From Bacillota bacterium (GTDB taxonomy: Bacteria > Bacillota > Clostridia > Christensenellales > Aristaeellaceae), in assembly GCA_023459275.1 (NCBI GenBank), contig JAEWVC010000041.1, positions 59,293 to 123,292 on the forward strand: a stretch of DNA of 64,000 nt, read 5' to 3'. The position numbers were made by a program, and so were the translations under genes. The notes under the pieces are model-generated. The model was not told the DNA's origin, searched no databases, and saw nothing but the letters and a program-made list of their open reading frames with translations. This document shows, one piece after another, positions 52,378 through 60,282 of the stretch (positions are counted from its first letter, which is position 1; the number at the start of each line of letters is the position of its first letter).

Positions 52378-53031
52378 TTATTTTTTTGGCGCACGGCTGC
52401 GGAAATCTTCGTTGATACTTTCCTTCCAATCAGCGCCAAGCGGCGTGCCGGCGCGAACACTGCCCGCCGCGTCGCTGAGCACCTGATAATTCAGCTTCGT
52501 GCCCTGGCTGTCCGCGTGGAAATTTACCGCCCTGTCAGCCTGGATGCCCATTTTCCCCGCGGTGGCGGCGGCGTCGATATTGGCGCCCAGGAACAGGAAT
52601 TCCCAACCGAACTCTTCCTTCTGCCGCGTGATCATCTGCTGGATCCTTTGAAAGGTAAATTCCCGGCTGGCGTTTTCCAGCCCGTCGGTGGTGACCACAA
52701 ACAGCGTTTTCCCGGGGCGCTGGCTTTCACCGGTATGCTGATGGGCATTGGCGATTTTTTCAATGGTCCGGCCCACCGCGTCCAAAAGCGCCGTGGAGCC
52801 CCGGACAAAATAGTCCCTGTCCGTTACGGGGCGGACGCCCGGCAGCGCGATGCGGTCATGCAGCAGCTCATACCGGTCGTCAAAAAGCACGGTGGTGACC
52901 AGGGCTTCGCCGGGAAGTGCCCGCTGCTTGTCAAGAAAGCCGTTATAGCCTCCGATGGTGCCGCTTTCCAGGCCGGCCATGGAGCCGCTGCGGTCCAGGA
53001 TGAACACAAGCTCCGTCAAATCATTTTTCAT
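52378..53031 (-). CDS. Von Willebrand factor A-domain protein
   Basis: A 217-residue soluble VWA protein. The metal-ion-dependent adhesion site is complete: DRSGSMAG (DxSxS), the Thr in GSTALLDAV and the Asp in TTDGLENAS. There is no signal peptide or membrane helix, so it is cytoplasmic, like the TerY-type VWA proteins of stress-response clusters. It lies 113 bases downstream of a macro-domain gene on the same strand and was probably acquired or maintained with it. The partner protein is unknown. Confidence 0.87.
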   Translation of the reverse strand: MKNDLTELVFILDRSGSMAGLESGTIGGYNGFLDKQRALPGEALVTTVLFDDRYELLHDRIALPGVRPVTDRDYFVRGSTALLDAVGRTIEKIANAHQHTGESQRPGKTLFVVTTDGLENASREFTFQRIQQMITRQKEEFGWEFLFLGANIDAAATAGKMGIQADRAVNFHADSQGTKLNYQVLSDAAGSVRAGTPLGADWKESINEDFRSRAPKK

Positions 53032-53144
53032 GGAAAGATCCCCCTTTCATTGATAGAAGGAGGATACCATGGTTTTCCCATCTTTTGGTCGCTTGCCGGG
53101 CGACATTTTTCGTGCGGAGAACGGCAGCTCGGCAGAGGCCCGGT

Positions 53145-54176
53145 TTACGCGCCCAGCGCCGCTTCATCAAAGGCGAACAGCGCCTGATTGATTTCAAAAA
53201 TGTTATAGTTTCCTTTGCGGATATAATAGGATACGATCAGGTCGGACCGGTTGCAGGGGGACAGCGCGTACCCGGCCCGGGCCAGAAGGTCTCCCGTTTC
53301 ATTAAGCTCCAGCTCCAGTGCTATGGCCAGCGCGACGGCCGTCTGCTTGCTGGGGGTGTAGCCCTTGTTGCCGCGCAGCTTGGAAAACAGCTTTCTGTCC
53401 AGATTGGCGCGCTTGTACACATCCACATCCCTGAACCCCTTCCGGTCGATGATGTGAAGCACGGCCTGGGAGAACGTGTCTGTGGTGCGCTTCAGGGCAT
53501 TTTGCAGGCTGAAGGGAATTTCCGAAAACAGGGGCCTGGGCGCTTCCAGCGCGGGGGATATTTCTTCTCCCGCCTGCAAAGCAGCCGGAGGCGGGGGAGC
53601 CTCCCTTGCTGCGGGGGCCTGGAGATGCCGTAAATTTCTGCGTTCGTGAACATAATTGTCATCAATGTAGCTTTGAATGGCGGAAAACAACTTTTCGGAA
53701 AGCTGAAAAGAAGTTCTGTCGTACACCACAAGATACACCGTCATATCGTTTTGAAGCAGGAAGGAACCAATTTGGGAAACAGCGATCTGCAGCGCCTGAT
53801 CCTTGGGATAGCCGTAGATGCCGGAGGAAATCAGGGGGAAGGCGATGGACGCAAGGCCGCGGGCTTTGGCGAGTTCCAGCGCACTTGCATAACAGGAGCG
53901 CAAAAGCTCCTCCTCTCCGTGGTTCCCGCCCTGCCACACAGGGCCTACGGCATGGATGACATATTTGGCGGGCAGACGGTGCCCGGGCGTCAGCACGGCC
54001 TTGCCCACCTCACAAAAGCCGATGCGCGCACAATCCTTTGCAAGTTCCTCAAATCCCGCCGCGTCGAAAATGGAACCGCAGACCCCGCCGCCGGCTTTCA
54101 GGCCCGTGTTGGCGGCGTTGACAATGGCGTCGGTATGCATGTGGACAATGTTGTCCCTTACAATGAGAAGCGGCAT
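53145..54176 (-). CDS. Macro-domain (ADP-ribose-binding) protein with C-terminal helical domain
   Basis: A 343-residue protein. The start at 54176 gives MPLLIVRDNIVHMHTDAIVN, the usual macro-domain opening. NAANTGLKAGGGVCGSIF is the ADP-ribose loop and FPLISSGIYGYPKDQALQIA the second binding loop. Residues about 225-343 are a separate domain (KRANLDRKLFSKLRGNKG, SKQTAVALAIALELELNE, LLARAGYALS) that recurs behind macro domains in Bacillota and looks like an all-helical DNA- or protein-binding unit. The macro part probably removes or binds ADP-ribose; pairing with a VWA gene suggests a stress module (inference). Confidence 0.85.
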   Translation of the reverse strand: MPLLIVRDNIVHMHTDAIVNAANTGLKAGGGVCGSIFDAAGFEELAKDCARIGFCEVGKAVLTPGHRLPAKYVIHAVGPVWQGGNHGEEELLRSCYASALELAKARGLASIAFPLISSGIYGYPKDQALQIAVSQIGSFLLQNDMTVYLVVYDRTSFQLSEKLFSAIQSYIDDNYVHERRNLRHLQAPAAREAPPPPAALQAGEEISPALEAPRPLFSEIPFSLQNALKRTTDTFSQAVLHIIDRKGFRDVDVYKRANLDRKLFSKLRGNKGYTPSKQTAVALAIALELELNETGDLLARAGYALSPCNRSDLIVSYYIRKGNYNIFEINQALFAFDEAALGA

Positions 54177-54267
54177 GGCGTATCCCTCTTTCGTGCGCGA
54201 AAATCTGCAGGCCCGGATTGTTCTTAGAATATGATACAACAATTTTCAGGAAAAACAAAGCGGCCTG

Positions 54268-54954
54268 TCAGTTCACAAACCGCTGAAAGAAGTTGTTGAG
54301 CATGTGGGCAAGGGTACTGGCAGCCACCGACCGGCTTTTATGTGCCACGAAGCCGAAGATCCATCCCAGCAGCAGCACCCCCAGCCCCATACTTGCGTAG
54401 ACAGCAGCCGCCTGGGAGAACACACCCTGGAAATACCAGCCGGGCAGGTGAATCAGAAGGAAAAGAAAGCCGTTTAGCAAGTTGGCCAGTGGAAAGGACA
54501 TCCGCATTTGAAACGAACCCATCATGGCGCCCCGGTAGGTAAGCTCCTCCACAAAGGGTGCGTAGATGACCGCCGTCACAAAAGACCAGTCCCATAGGAC
54601 GGCATGTACCGCCTGATGAACGATCAGCCGGTAAAAAACCGCCTTTCCACCCCAGACCAGGCCCGTGACCCCGCCCCAGAGCAGGATGTCCCGTATCCTG
54701 TCAAACCCCAGCACCTCCCTTACGCTGCGGCCGGAATACCGGATCAGGGCAAGGGAGGGCAGCACCCAAAAAAGGATGCGCATCACCAGCCAATAGAGAA
54801 ACCTGTCAAAGGGCCGGCCGGGCAGGATGCCGCTTTGCTCCAGCCATAGGGACAAAAGCCATGCGGCTCCCCAAAATATGAAAAGCGCAAAGGCATAGAT
54901 CAGGGCAAAAAGCGCCGCCCGGTTTTCACGGGGGGAAGGATTGGCGGAAGACAT
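54268..54954 (-). CDS. CPBP-family intramembrane metalloprotease
   Basis: A 228-residue polytopic protein (six to seven helices) of the CAAX protease/bacteriocin-processing family. Motif 1 FVEELTYRG has the Glu-Glu and Arg; motif 2 has His in FLLIHLPGW; the last motif AHMLNNFF has His and Asn. All catalytic positions are intact. Members mature lipoproteins or peptides, or give self-immunity to bacteriocins. No peptide gene lies beside it. AAGGGAGG precedes the ATG. Confidence 0.87.
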   Translation of the reverse strand: MSSANPSPRENRAALFALIYAFALFIFWGAAWLLSLWLEQSGILPGRPFDRFLYWLVMRILFWVLPSLALIRYSGRSVREVLGFDRIRDILLWGGVTGLVWGGKAVFYRLIVHQAVHAVLWDWSFVTAVIYAPFVEELTYRGAMMGSFQMRMSFPLANLLNGFLFLLIHLPGWYFQGVFSQAAAVYASMGLGVLLLGWIFGFVAHKSRSVAASTLAHMLNNFFQRFVN

Positions 54955-55031
54955 GGCAAACGGCCTCCCTTGACAGGCTTGTGCCTATAGTATGGAACGG
55001 CAAAGGCGCTTCATACCGCCCGTCCCCTGCA

Positions 55032-55088
55032 ATGGCCGTAGAAGACTGACAAAGTCAAAGGAGCCGGCTCCGCTTTCCCCACGGCCAT
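55032..55088. other. Branched inverted repeat between the AraC and CPBP genes
   Basis: ATGGCCGT (55032-55039) and ACGGCCAT (55081-55088) enclose two smaller dyads, GACT-N5-AGTC and GAGCCGGCTC. This would fold as a branched structure downstream of the leftward AraC gene. There is no clear T-run. It may act as the AraC terminator. Confidence 0.4.
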
Positions 55089-55115
55089 GCCCGCCTTAGG
55101 TGTGCCTGCAAGGTT

Positions 55116-56006
55116 TTATGCCGGTTCCCCGCCCCCGGCATACCGTTTGCGGAACTGCCTGGGCGTCATGCCCTGGGCCGCCCTGAACCGCTGGATGAAG
55201 TAGCTGGTGGTGGAGAAGCCCGTCATCATGGCGATATCCGTGATGGATTCCTCTGTACCGCAAAGCAGCAAAGCCGCGTTTTTCAGCCGTATGTGAAGCA
55301 GGTATTCCGCAAAGCCGCGCCCGGCATGCCTGGAAAAGAAGCGGGAGAACGCCATATACTCCATGCCGCAGTAAAGCGCTGCATCCATCATGGAAATGTT
55401 CTTATCGTACTGCTCATCCACAAAGGCGAAGGCCCGGGCCAGGGTATCAAGGGCCGCGGCATCCGGCAGGCTGTTGGACTTATACGCGTGCCAGCAGCGC
55501 AGGATCCACAAAAACAGCCTGCTGATATTGGCCCGGAGCGCAAGCTCGAACCCAAACTCTTTTTTGACGTATTCGTCCACAATCTCCCTGAGCATATCCC
55601 CTACCGCCGCGGGGCCCGTCAGCGCAGCGGGAAACACTTTTTGATGGGGATCATTGCCTTTGATGTAGGGAAGGATGTACTTCAGTTCAAAGATCAATTG
55701 TTCCGCGGAATACAGAACCTCCGGGAGGAATTTAATCACCAGGTACTGGTTCAGGCCGCCCTGAAGGGAGGTGGAGCCATGGATCTCCATGGGGTCGATA
55801 AGCGCCATGTCCCCGGGTTTCAAATCGAAGGGCTTTTCATTGAGCATCAGCCGGAACGCGCCGGTTTGACAGTATAGGATTTCAAAATATTCATGAATAT
55901 GCGGCGATGCCACCACCGCCTTGCCCACGGTGCTTTGCACGCTGCAATCGTAGATATAGCGTATATTTCCCTTGGGCGCCCGGGTCTCCCTGTAGAATCC
56001 GCTCAT
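55116..56006 (-). CDS. AraC-family transcriptional regulator
   Basis: A 296-residue regulator. The N-terminal cupin sensor (about 30-110) includes SPHIHEYFEILYCQTGAFRL and LKPGDMALIDPMEIHG, a fold that binds sugars. The C-terminal double helix-turn-helix (about 195-290) reads ISMMDAALYCGMEYMAFSRF and ITDIAMMTGFSTTSYFIQRF. It is divergent from a cluster of sugar oxidoreductase genes and is very probably its activator. The effector is likely a pathway sugar or intermediate (inference). Confidence 0.92.
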   Translation of the reverse strand: MSGFYRETRAPKGNIRYIYDCSVQSTVGKAVVASPHIHEYFEILYCQTGAFRLMLNEKPFDLKPGDMALIDPMEIHGSTSLQGGLNQYLVIKFLPEVLYSAEQLIFELKYILPYIKGNDPHQKVFPAALTGPAAVGDMLREIVDEYVKKEFGFELALRANISRLFLWILRCWHAYKSNSLPDAAALDTLARAFAFVDEQYDKNISMMDAALYCGMEYMAFSRFFSRHAGRGFAEYLLHIRLKNAALLLCGTEESITDIAMMTGFSTTSYFIQRFRAAQGMTPRQFRKRYAGGGEPA

Positions 56007-56045
56007 GCAAGCCTCTGCAAAAAAGTGATATTCTGATACAAAAGC

Positions 56046-56078
56046 ATTATATCATCCGGGAAGCGTCTGCGCTATAAT
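56046..56078. promoter_or_regulatory. Divergent promoters of AraC and the oxidoreductase operon
   Basis: A perfect TATAAT on the plus strand (56073-56078) and another on the minus strand (56051-56046), each without a good -35 box. This suggests dependence on an activator. CTGCAAAAAAG (56014) and CTGATACAAAAG (56033) upstream of the plus promoter resemble a degenerate direct repeat. Confidence 0.5.
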
Positions 56079-56108
56079 ACAATCAAATTATGCACGGAGG
56101 AATATGCT

Positions 56109-57185
56109 ATGAAAAAACGTCTTCGCGTGGGGATCATCGGCTGCGGCGGCATTGCCAACGGGAAACACATGCCTTCCCTGAAGGCGCTTGACCGGGTGGA
56201 CTTGGTGGCTTTCTGCGACCTTATCAGGGACAAAGCGGAAAAGGCGGCAAAGGAATACGGAACGCCGGAGGCCAAGGTGTATGAGGACTACCGGGAATTG
56301 TTGAAGGATGCTTCCATCGACGTGGTGCATGTATGCACCCCCAACCGTTCCCATGCCGATATCACCATTGACGCACTGCATGCCGGAAAGCATGTGATGT
56401 GCGAAAAGCCCATGGCCAAGACCGCCGCCGACGCGCGCCGCATGGTGGAAGCCGCCAACGAAACGGGCAAAAAGCTGACCATCGGGTATCAGCACCGCCA
56501 CAAGGCAGAAAGCAACTATTTGAAGAGCGTGGTTCAGCGGGGCGATCTGGGGGACATCTACTACGCCAAGGCCTTTGCCATCCGCCGTAGGGGTACCCCC
56601 AACTGGGGCGTGTTCCTGAACGAATACGAGCAGGGCGGCGGTCCGCTCATCGACATCGGCACCCACTCCCTGGACCTGACGCTGTACCTGATGGATAACT
56701 ACAAGCCCCGCATGGTGGTGGGCACCACCTACAAGAAGCTGGAGCACCCGGAGTGCGGCAACCCCTGGGGCGCCTGCGACCATGGAATGGAGGACAGCGC
56801 CTTTGGTTTTATCGTCATGGAGGACGGCGCCACCATCACCCTGGAGGCTACCTGGGCGCTGAACACCATCGAGCCCATCCAGGAAGGCAGCCTGCAGCTT
56901 TGCGGCTCCAAGGCCGGCGCACAGATCAAAAACGGCATCTCCATCAACAAGGGCGAGCTGGGCCGGCTCATAGAGATCAAGCCCGACGTGTCTTCCGGCG
57001 GGGTGGCTTTCTATGACGGCGTCAAGGAGACCCCGGCCATCACGGAAGCGCGCCGCTGGATCGACGCCATTGAAAACGACACGACTCCCGTGGTGCTGCC
57101 GGAGCAGGCCTGCGTGGTGTCGGAGATTCTGGAAGCCATCTATGTTTCCGCCAAAACAGGGGAGCCTTTCTATTTCAAAAAGTAG
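56109..57185 (+). CDS. Gfo/Idh/MocA-family oxidoreductase 1
   Basis: A 358-residue NAD(P)-dependent sugar dehydrogenase. The Rossmann start RVGIIGCGGIANGKHMPSLK, the EKP motif in VMCEKPMAKTAADAR and a likely catalytic His in LIDIGTHSLDLTLY are present. The C-terminal half forms the substrate-binding beta sheet. First gene of the cluster activated from the AraC intergenic region; GGAGG before the ATG. The sugar cannot be told from sequence; inositol, uronates and alpha-keto sugars are usual in this family. Confidence 0.9.
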   Translation: MKKRLRVGIIGCGGIANGKHMPSLKALDRVDLVAFCDLIRDKAEKAAKEYGTPEAKVYEDYRELLKDASIDVVHVCTPNRSHADITIDALHAGKHVMCEKPMAKTAADARRMVEAANETGKKLTIGYQHRHKAESNYLKSVVQRGDLGDIYYAKAFAIRRRGTPNWGVFLNEYEQGGGPLIDIGTHSLDLTLYLMDNYKPRMVVGTTYKKLEHPECGNPWGACDHGMEDSAFGFIVMEDGATITLEATWALNTIEPIQEGSLQLCGSKAGAQIKNGISINKGELGRLIEIKPDVSSGGVAFYDGVKETPAITEARRWIDAIENDTTPVVLPEQACVVSEILEAIYVSAKTGEPFYFKK

Positions 57186-57197
57186 GGAGGGTGCATC

Positions 57198-57917
57198 ATG
57201 GAATACGGCGTTCAGCTTTACAGCGTAAGGGATATCACAAAAACCGATATGGCAGGCGCCTTGGCGAAAGTCAAAAGCCAGGGGTATGCCAGTGTGGAAT
57301 TCGCGGGCTTTTTCGGCCTTCAGGCGGCGGAGGTGGCCGGACTGCTGCAAAAAACGGGGCTGAAAATCTCCGGCACCCATACGGGCCTTGCCGAACTTTT
57401 GGATAAAACGGAAGAAACCATCGCCTACCACAAGGCCATCGGCAATCCAAGGATCATCGTGCCCTCGGCGGACCTTGGCAGCCAGGAGAAAATCGACACC
57501 TTTGTGGCGGCCGTGAGCGGACTCCAGATATGCCTGAAAAGGGAAGGACTCCGCCTGGGCTTCCATAACCATGACAGGGAATTCCGGCTTAACCCCGACG
57601 GCTCGGTGGCCTTTGAGCAGCTCGTTTACCGCACGGAGCTTGACCTGGAGATTGATACCTTCTGGGCATATGCCGCCGGGGCGGACCCCGTGGCGCTTTT
57701 GAAGCGGCTTCAAAGCAGGGTGCCCGTGATCCACATCAAGGACGGCTATCAAAACGGGGAGGGCATGCCCCTTGGCCGCGGCACGGCCCCGGTGAAGGCT
57801 GTGTATGAAACGGCGAAAGATTTGGGCATCCCCATGGTGGTGGAGAGCGAAACCCTCACCCCGGACGGGCTCACCGAAACGGACATCTGCATCCAATATT
57901 TGAAATCCATCGAGTAA
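57198..57917 (+). CDS. Sugar phosphate isomerase/epimerase (AP endonuclease 2-like TIM barrel)
   Basis: A 239-residue xylose-isomerase-like TIM barrel. Expected metal and proton-transfer residues are in FHNHDREF, EIDTFWAYAAG, VIHIKDGYQ and MVVESET. It opens EYGVQLYSVRD, common to the IolE/IolI/hydroxypyruvate-isomerase-like group. It lies 12 bases behind oxidoreductase 1 and with it probably handles an oxidised sugar (3-keto or 2-keto intermediate). Exact reaction unknown. Confidence 0.88.
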   Translation: MEYGVQLYSVRDITKTDMAGALAKVKSQGYASVEFAGFFGLQAAEVAGLLQKTGLKISGTHTGLAELLDKTEETIAYHKAIGNPRIIVPSADLGSQEKIDTFVAAVSGLQICLKREGLRLGFHNHDREFRLNPDGSVAFEQLVYRTELDLEIDTFWAYAAGADPVALLKRLQSRVPVIHIKDGYQNGEGMPLGRGTAPVKAVYETAKDLGIPMVVESETLTPDGLTETDICIQYLKSIE

Positions 57918-57971
57918 GGGGAAAGAAGAAAATATCTGCGTTCCCTCAAACAGGGGGAAAGGAAGAAGCGT

Positions 57972-58955
57972 ATGGTCAATATCCTGATGCTTTCCAAATG
58001 GCACGTCCACGCCAAGGATTATGCCAGAACGATCATGGAGCAGCCCGACGCGAAAATTACCTGCGTGTGGGATGAGGACGTAAAGCGGGGCGAAACCTGG
58101 GCACAGGAGCTGGGCGCCGCCTTTGAGCCGGACATCGACAAAGCCCTTTTGAGAAAGGACGTGGACGCGGTGGTGGTGGACACGCCCACCGCCGATCATC
58201 CCTTTGTGATCATCAAGGCCGCAAAGGCGAAAAAGCATATCTTCACCGAAAAAGCGCTGGCCACAACCGTCAAGGACTGCCGTGAAATCGCAAAAGCAGT
58301 CCTTGAAAGCGGCGTCAAGTTCTGCATTTCCTTTCCGCACATGGCAACGCCCCTGGCGCAGCTGTGCAGGCAGGCCATTGATGAGGGGAGTCTGGGCACC
58401 CTCCATTTCCTGCGCATGCGCAAGGCCCATGACGGAGCGCTTAGGGCCTGGCTGCCGGATTACTGGTATGACGCGGAAAAGGCAGGCGGCGGGGCCATGA
58501 TGGACCTGGGCTGCCATCCCATGTACATGGCGTCCTACCTCCTGGGCAAGCCGAAGCGGATCGCCTCCATGTTCAACAACACCTGCGCGCCAAACGGGGT
58601 GGACGATAACGCGGTTTCCGTGGTGGAGTTTGAAAACAAGGCCATCGCGGTGCTGGAAACCGGCTTCATCGCTCCCTACCACGGCGAATGCTTCGAGCTG
58701 CTGGGCACCAAGGGCGCCATCGTCCTGGAGGACGGGCGGATCAAAATGCGCACCGCGTCCTTTGACGGCGGCTGGTACTGCCCGGATAAACTGCCCAAGC
58801 AGCAATCCCCGGCCATCCGCCAGTGGCTGGACGGCATCGAAAAAGGTACGCCCATCCCCCTTGATCTTGAGCATGCCATCGCCCTGACGGAGCTCTTGGA
58901 GAACGCGTACAAGTCCGACAGGGAACAAAAGATCGTCCAAGTGCCGGATAAATAA
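57972..58955 (+). CDS. Gfo/Idh/MocA-family oxidoreductase 2
   Basis: A 327-residue member, diverged from the first. It starts VNILMLSKWHVHAKDYARTI, lacking a standard GxGxxG at the N-terminus. The EKP motif is replaced by TEKALATT. MMDLGCHPMYMASYLLG marks the catalytic helix. The changes in the dinucleotide fold suggest unusual cofactor handling or a non-redox role. It is co-directional, 54 bases behind the isomerase, and closes the operon before a strong terminator. Confidence 0.85.
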   Translation: MVNILMLSKWHVHAKDYARTIMEQPDAKITCVWDEDVKRGETWAQELGAAFEPDIDKALLRKDVDAVVVDTPTADHPFVIIKAAKAKKHIFTEKALATTVKDCREIAKAVLESGVKFCISFPHMATPLAQLCRQAIDEGSLGTLHFLRMRKAHDGALRAWLPDYWYDAEKAGGGAMMDLGCHPMYMASYLLGKPKRIASMFNNTCAPNGVDDNAVSVVEFENKAIAVLETGFIAPYHGECFELLGTKGAIVLEDGRIKMRTASFDGGWYCPDKLPKQQSPAIRQWLDGIEKGTPIPLDLEHAIALTELLENAYKSDREQKIVQVPDK

Positions 58956-58971
58956 AACAGCGCATGAAAAA

Positions 58972-59014
58972 GCCGGGAGGAGGTTGTATGAGCAACCCCC
59001 TCCCGGCGCGTTTT
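58972..59014. terminator. Terminator between convergent oxidoreductase genes
   Basis: GCCGGGAGG (58972-58980) pairs with CCTCCCGGC (58999-59007), with an inner GGTTGT/GCAACC extension and a TTTT tail. Confidence 0.75.
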
Positions 59015-59033
59015 GCAGAAAAAGCGCAGGAGT

Positions 59034-60089
59034 CTATATCCGCACGGACACGGCCTGGCCCGTCCGCTCGCTTTCCACGGCGGCCTCCATCACAAGCATC
59101 ACCCGCAAAGCCTCTTCGGGCTTCACCAGCAACGGCTCCCTTCCCTCCAGGGCGGCCACATAGTTGTGGTAATAGGCAATCCAGTCCGCGCTGACTACGG
59201 GCAGGGGAAGCTCCTCGCTGGTAAAGACGGACCTGGGAGCCATGGTTTTGGTAGGCCCGGCGGAGGTGTAGACGATCTCCTCCTCCCAGGTGGTGGACTT
59301 ATCCTTGGCACGGACAACTTTGCCCTCCGCGTCCCAGTTATCAATATACAGCGTGCCCTCCGTGCCCCTTGCGTGCCATCTTCCCTGGCTCACAAAGCAG
59401 GCGGTGTCCACTTCCACCATGGCCACGGGCCCGTTTTCAAACTGGATCGTCAGGGTGAAGCCGTCGTCCACTTCCTGGAAATTTACGTGCTGCATCCTGG
59501 CGAACACCTGTATAACGGGCTTTTGAACCATTTGCAGCATCTGGTCGATGAGGTGCACACCCCAGTCCAGCAGCATGCCGCCGCCGGCCACCTTGTGGCA
59601 GCGCCATCCCTCGGGGATGCCCCTGGAGCCCAGCACCCAGGATTTGATCAGGTAGGGCTCGCCGATCATGCCCTCCTCGATGGCTTTGCGCGCCGTCAGA
59701 TAGTCCTTGTCCCAGCGCCGGTTTTGATGGACGGAAAACTGCCTGCCCGTTTCCCGGGATACGGCCATGACCGCTTTCAGTTCGCTGGAATCCATGGTCA
59801 CCGGCTTCTCGCTGATCACATGCTTGCCAGCCCGCATGGCGGCGATGGCATAGGGCGCATGAAAGTTGTTGGGCGTGGCCACCAGCACGATATCGATCAT
59901 GGGGTCGGCAAGCAGCGCCTGGGCACTTTCATAGCCCTTTAGCCCTTTTTCCTCGCCGGCTTTGATCCGCTGGGGATTGATGTCATACACGCCGTAAGGG
60001 ATCACCTTGGGAGCGCGGTCCAAATTTTTATGATGCCATCCCGCCATCCCGCCATAACCGATAAAACCAAGCCTGTATTGTTTTTCCAT
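59034..60089 (-). CDS. Gfo/Idh/MocA-family oxidoreductase 3
   Basis: A 351-residue oxidoreductase. The start at 60089 (MEKQYRLGFIGYGGMAGWHH) is nine bases after GGAGG; the ATG at 60098 is too close. Rossmann GYGGMAG, EKP motif in VISEKPVTMDSSEL, and LLDWGVHLIDQMLQ with the catalytic His are intact. It converges on oxidoreductase 2 and is divergent from the iron alcohol dehydrogenase. Three paralogues in 4 kb point to stepwise oxidation and reduction of one sugar family. Confidence 0.9.
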   Translation of the reverse strand: MEKQYRLGFIGYGGMAGWHHKNLDRAPKVIPYGVYDINPQRIKAGEEKGLKGYESAQALLADPMIDIVLVATPNNFHAPYAIAAMRAGKHVISEKPVTMDSSELKAVMAVSRETGRQFSVHQNRRWDKDYLTARKAIEEGMIGEPYLIKSWVLGSRGIPEGWRCHKVAGGGMLLDWGVHLIDQMLQMVQKPVIQVFARMQHVNFQEVDDGFTLTIQFENGPVAMVEVDTACFVSQGRWHARGTEGTLYIDNWDAEGKVVRAKDKSTTWEEEIVYTSAGPTKTMAPRSVFTSEELPLPVVSADWIAYYHNYVAALEGREPLLVKPEEALRVMLVMEAAVESERTGQAVSVRI

Positions 60090-60161
60090 AGCAAACATCC
60101 TCCGATTGATTCGGCCTTATGGCAGGGTATCATCCGCGGCCCCGTTCGTCAATAGCCTTAC

Positions 60162-60192
60162 TGCCAAAAAACAGCGTTCTTTATGCCAAAAA
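60162..60192 (+). promoter_or_regulatory. Direct repeat, candidate AraC-type activator site
   Basis: TGCCAAAAA occurs at 60162-60170 and 60184-60192, with a 22-base period (two helical turns). The second copy ends four bases before the -35 box. This is the usual arrangement for AraC activators; the regulator at 55.1 kb is the local candidate. Confidence 0.45.
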
Positions 60193-60195
60193 GGG

Positions 60196-60225
60196 TTGTC
60201 CTGATAAAATCCGCCATGATAGAAT
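60196..60225 (+). promoter_or_regulatory. Promoter of the iron alcohol dehydrogenase gene
   Basis: TTGTCC (60196-60201), 18-base spacer, TAGAAT (60220-60225). Confidence 0.5.
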
Positions 60226-60282
60226 AGCAAAGGCCGTTGTTTTATGTCAAAGGCCAAATTTGTAAATGAGGGAGCGGAAACG

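Noticed and set aside
52378..54176. A complete tellurite-resistance (Ter) cluster
   Set aside because: Only VWA and macro genes are present; no TerB, TerC, TerD or TerZ gene.
56088..58940. A 950-codon minus-strand frame spanning three plus-strand genes
   Set aside because: It crosses three gene boundaries, shows no domain, and is the mirror of GC-rich codons in two oxidoreductases and an isomerase.
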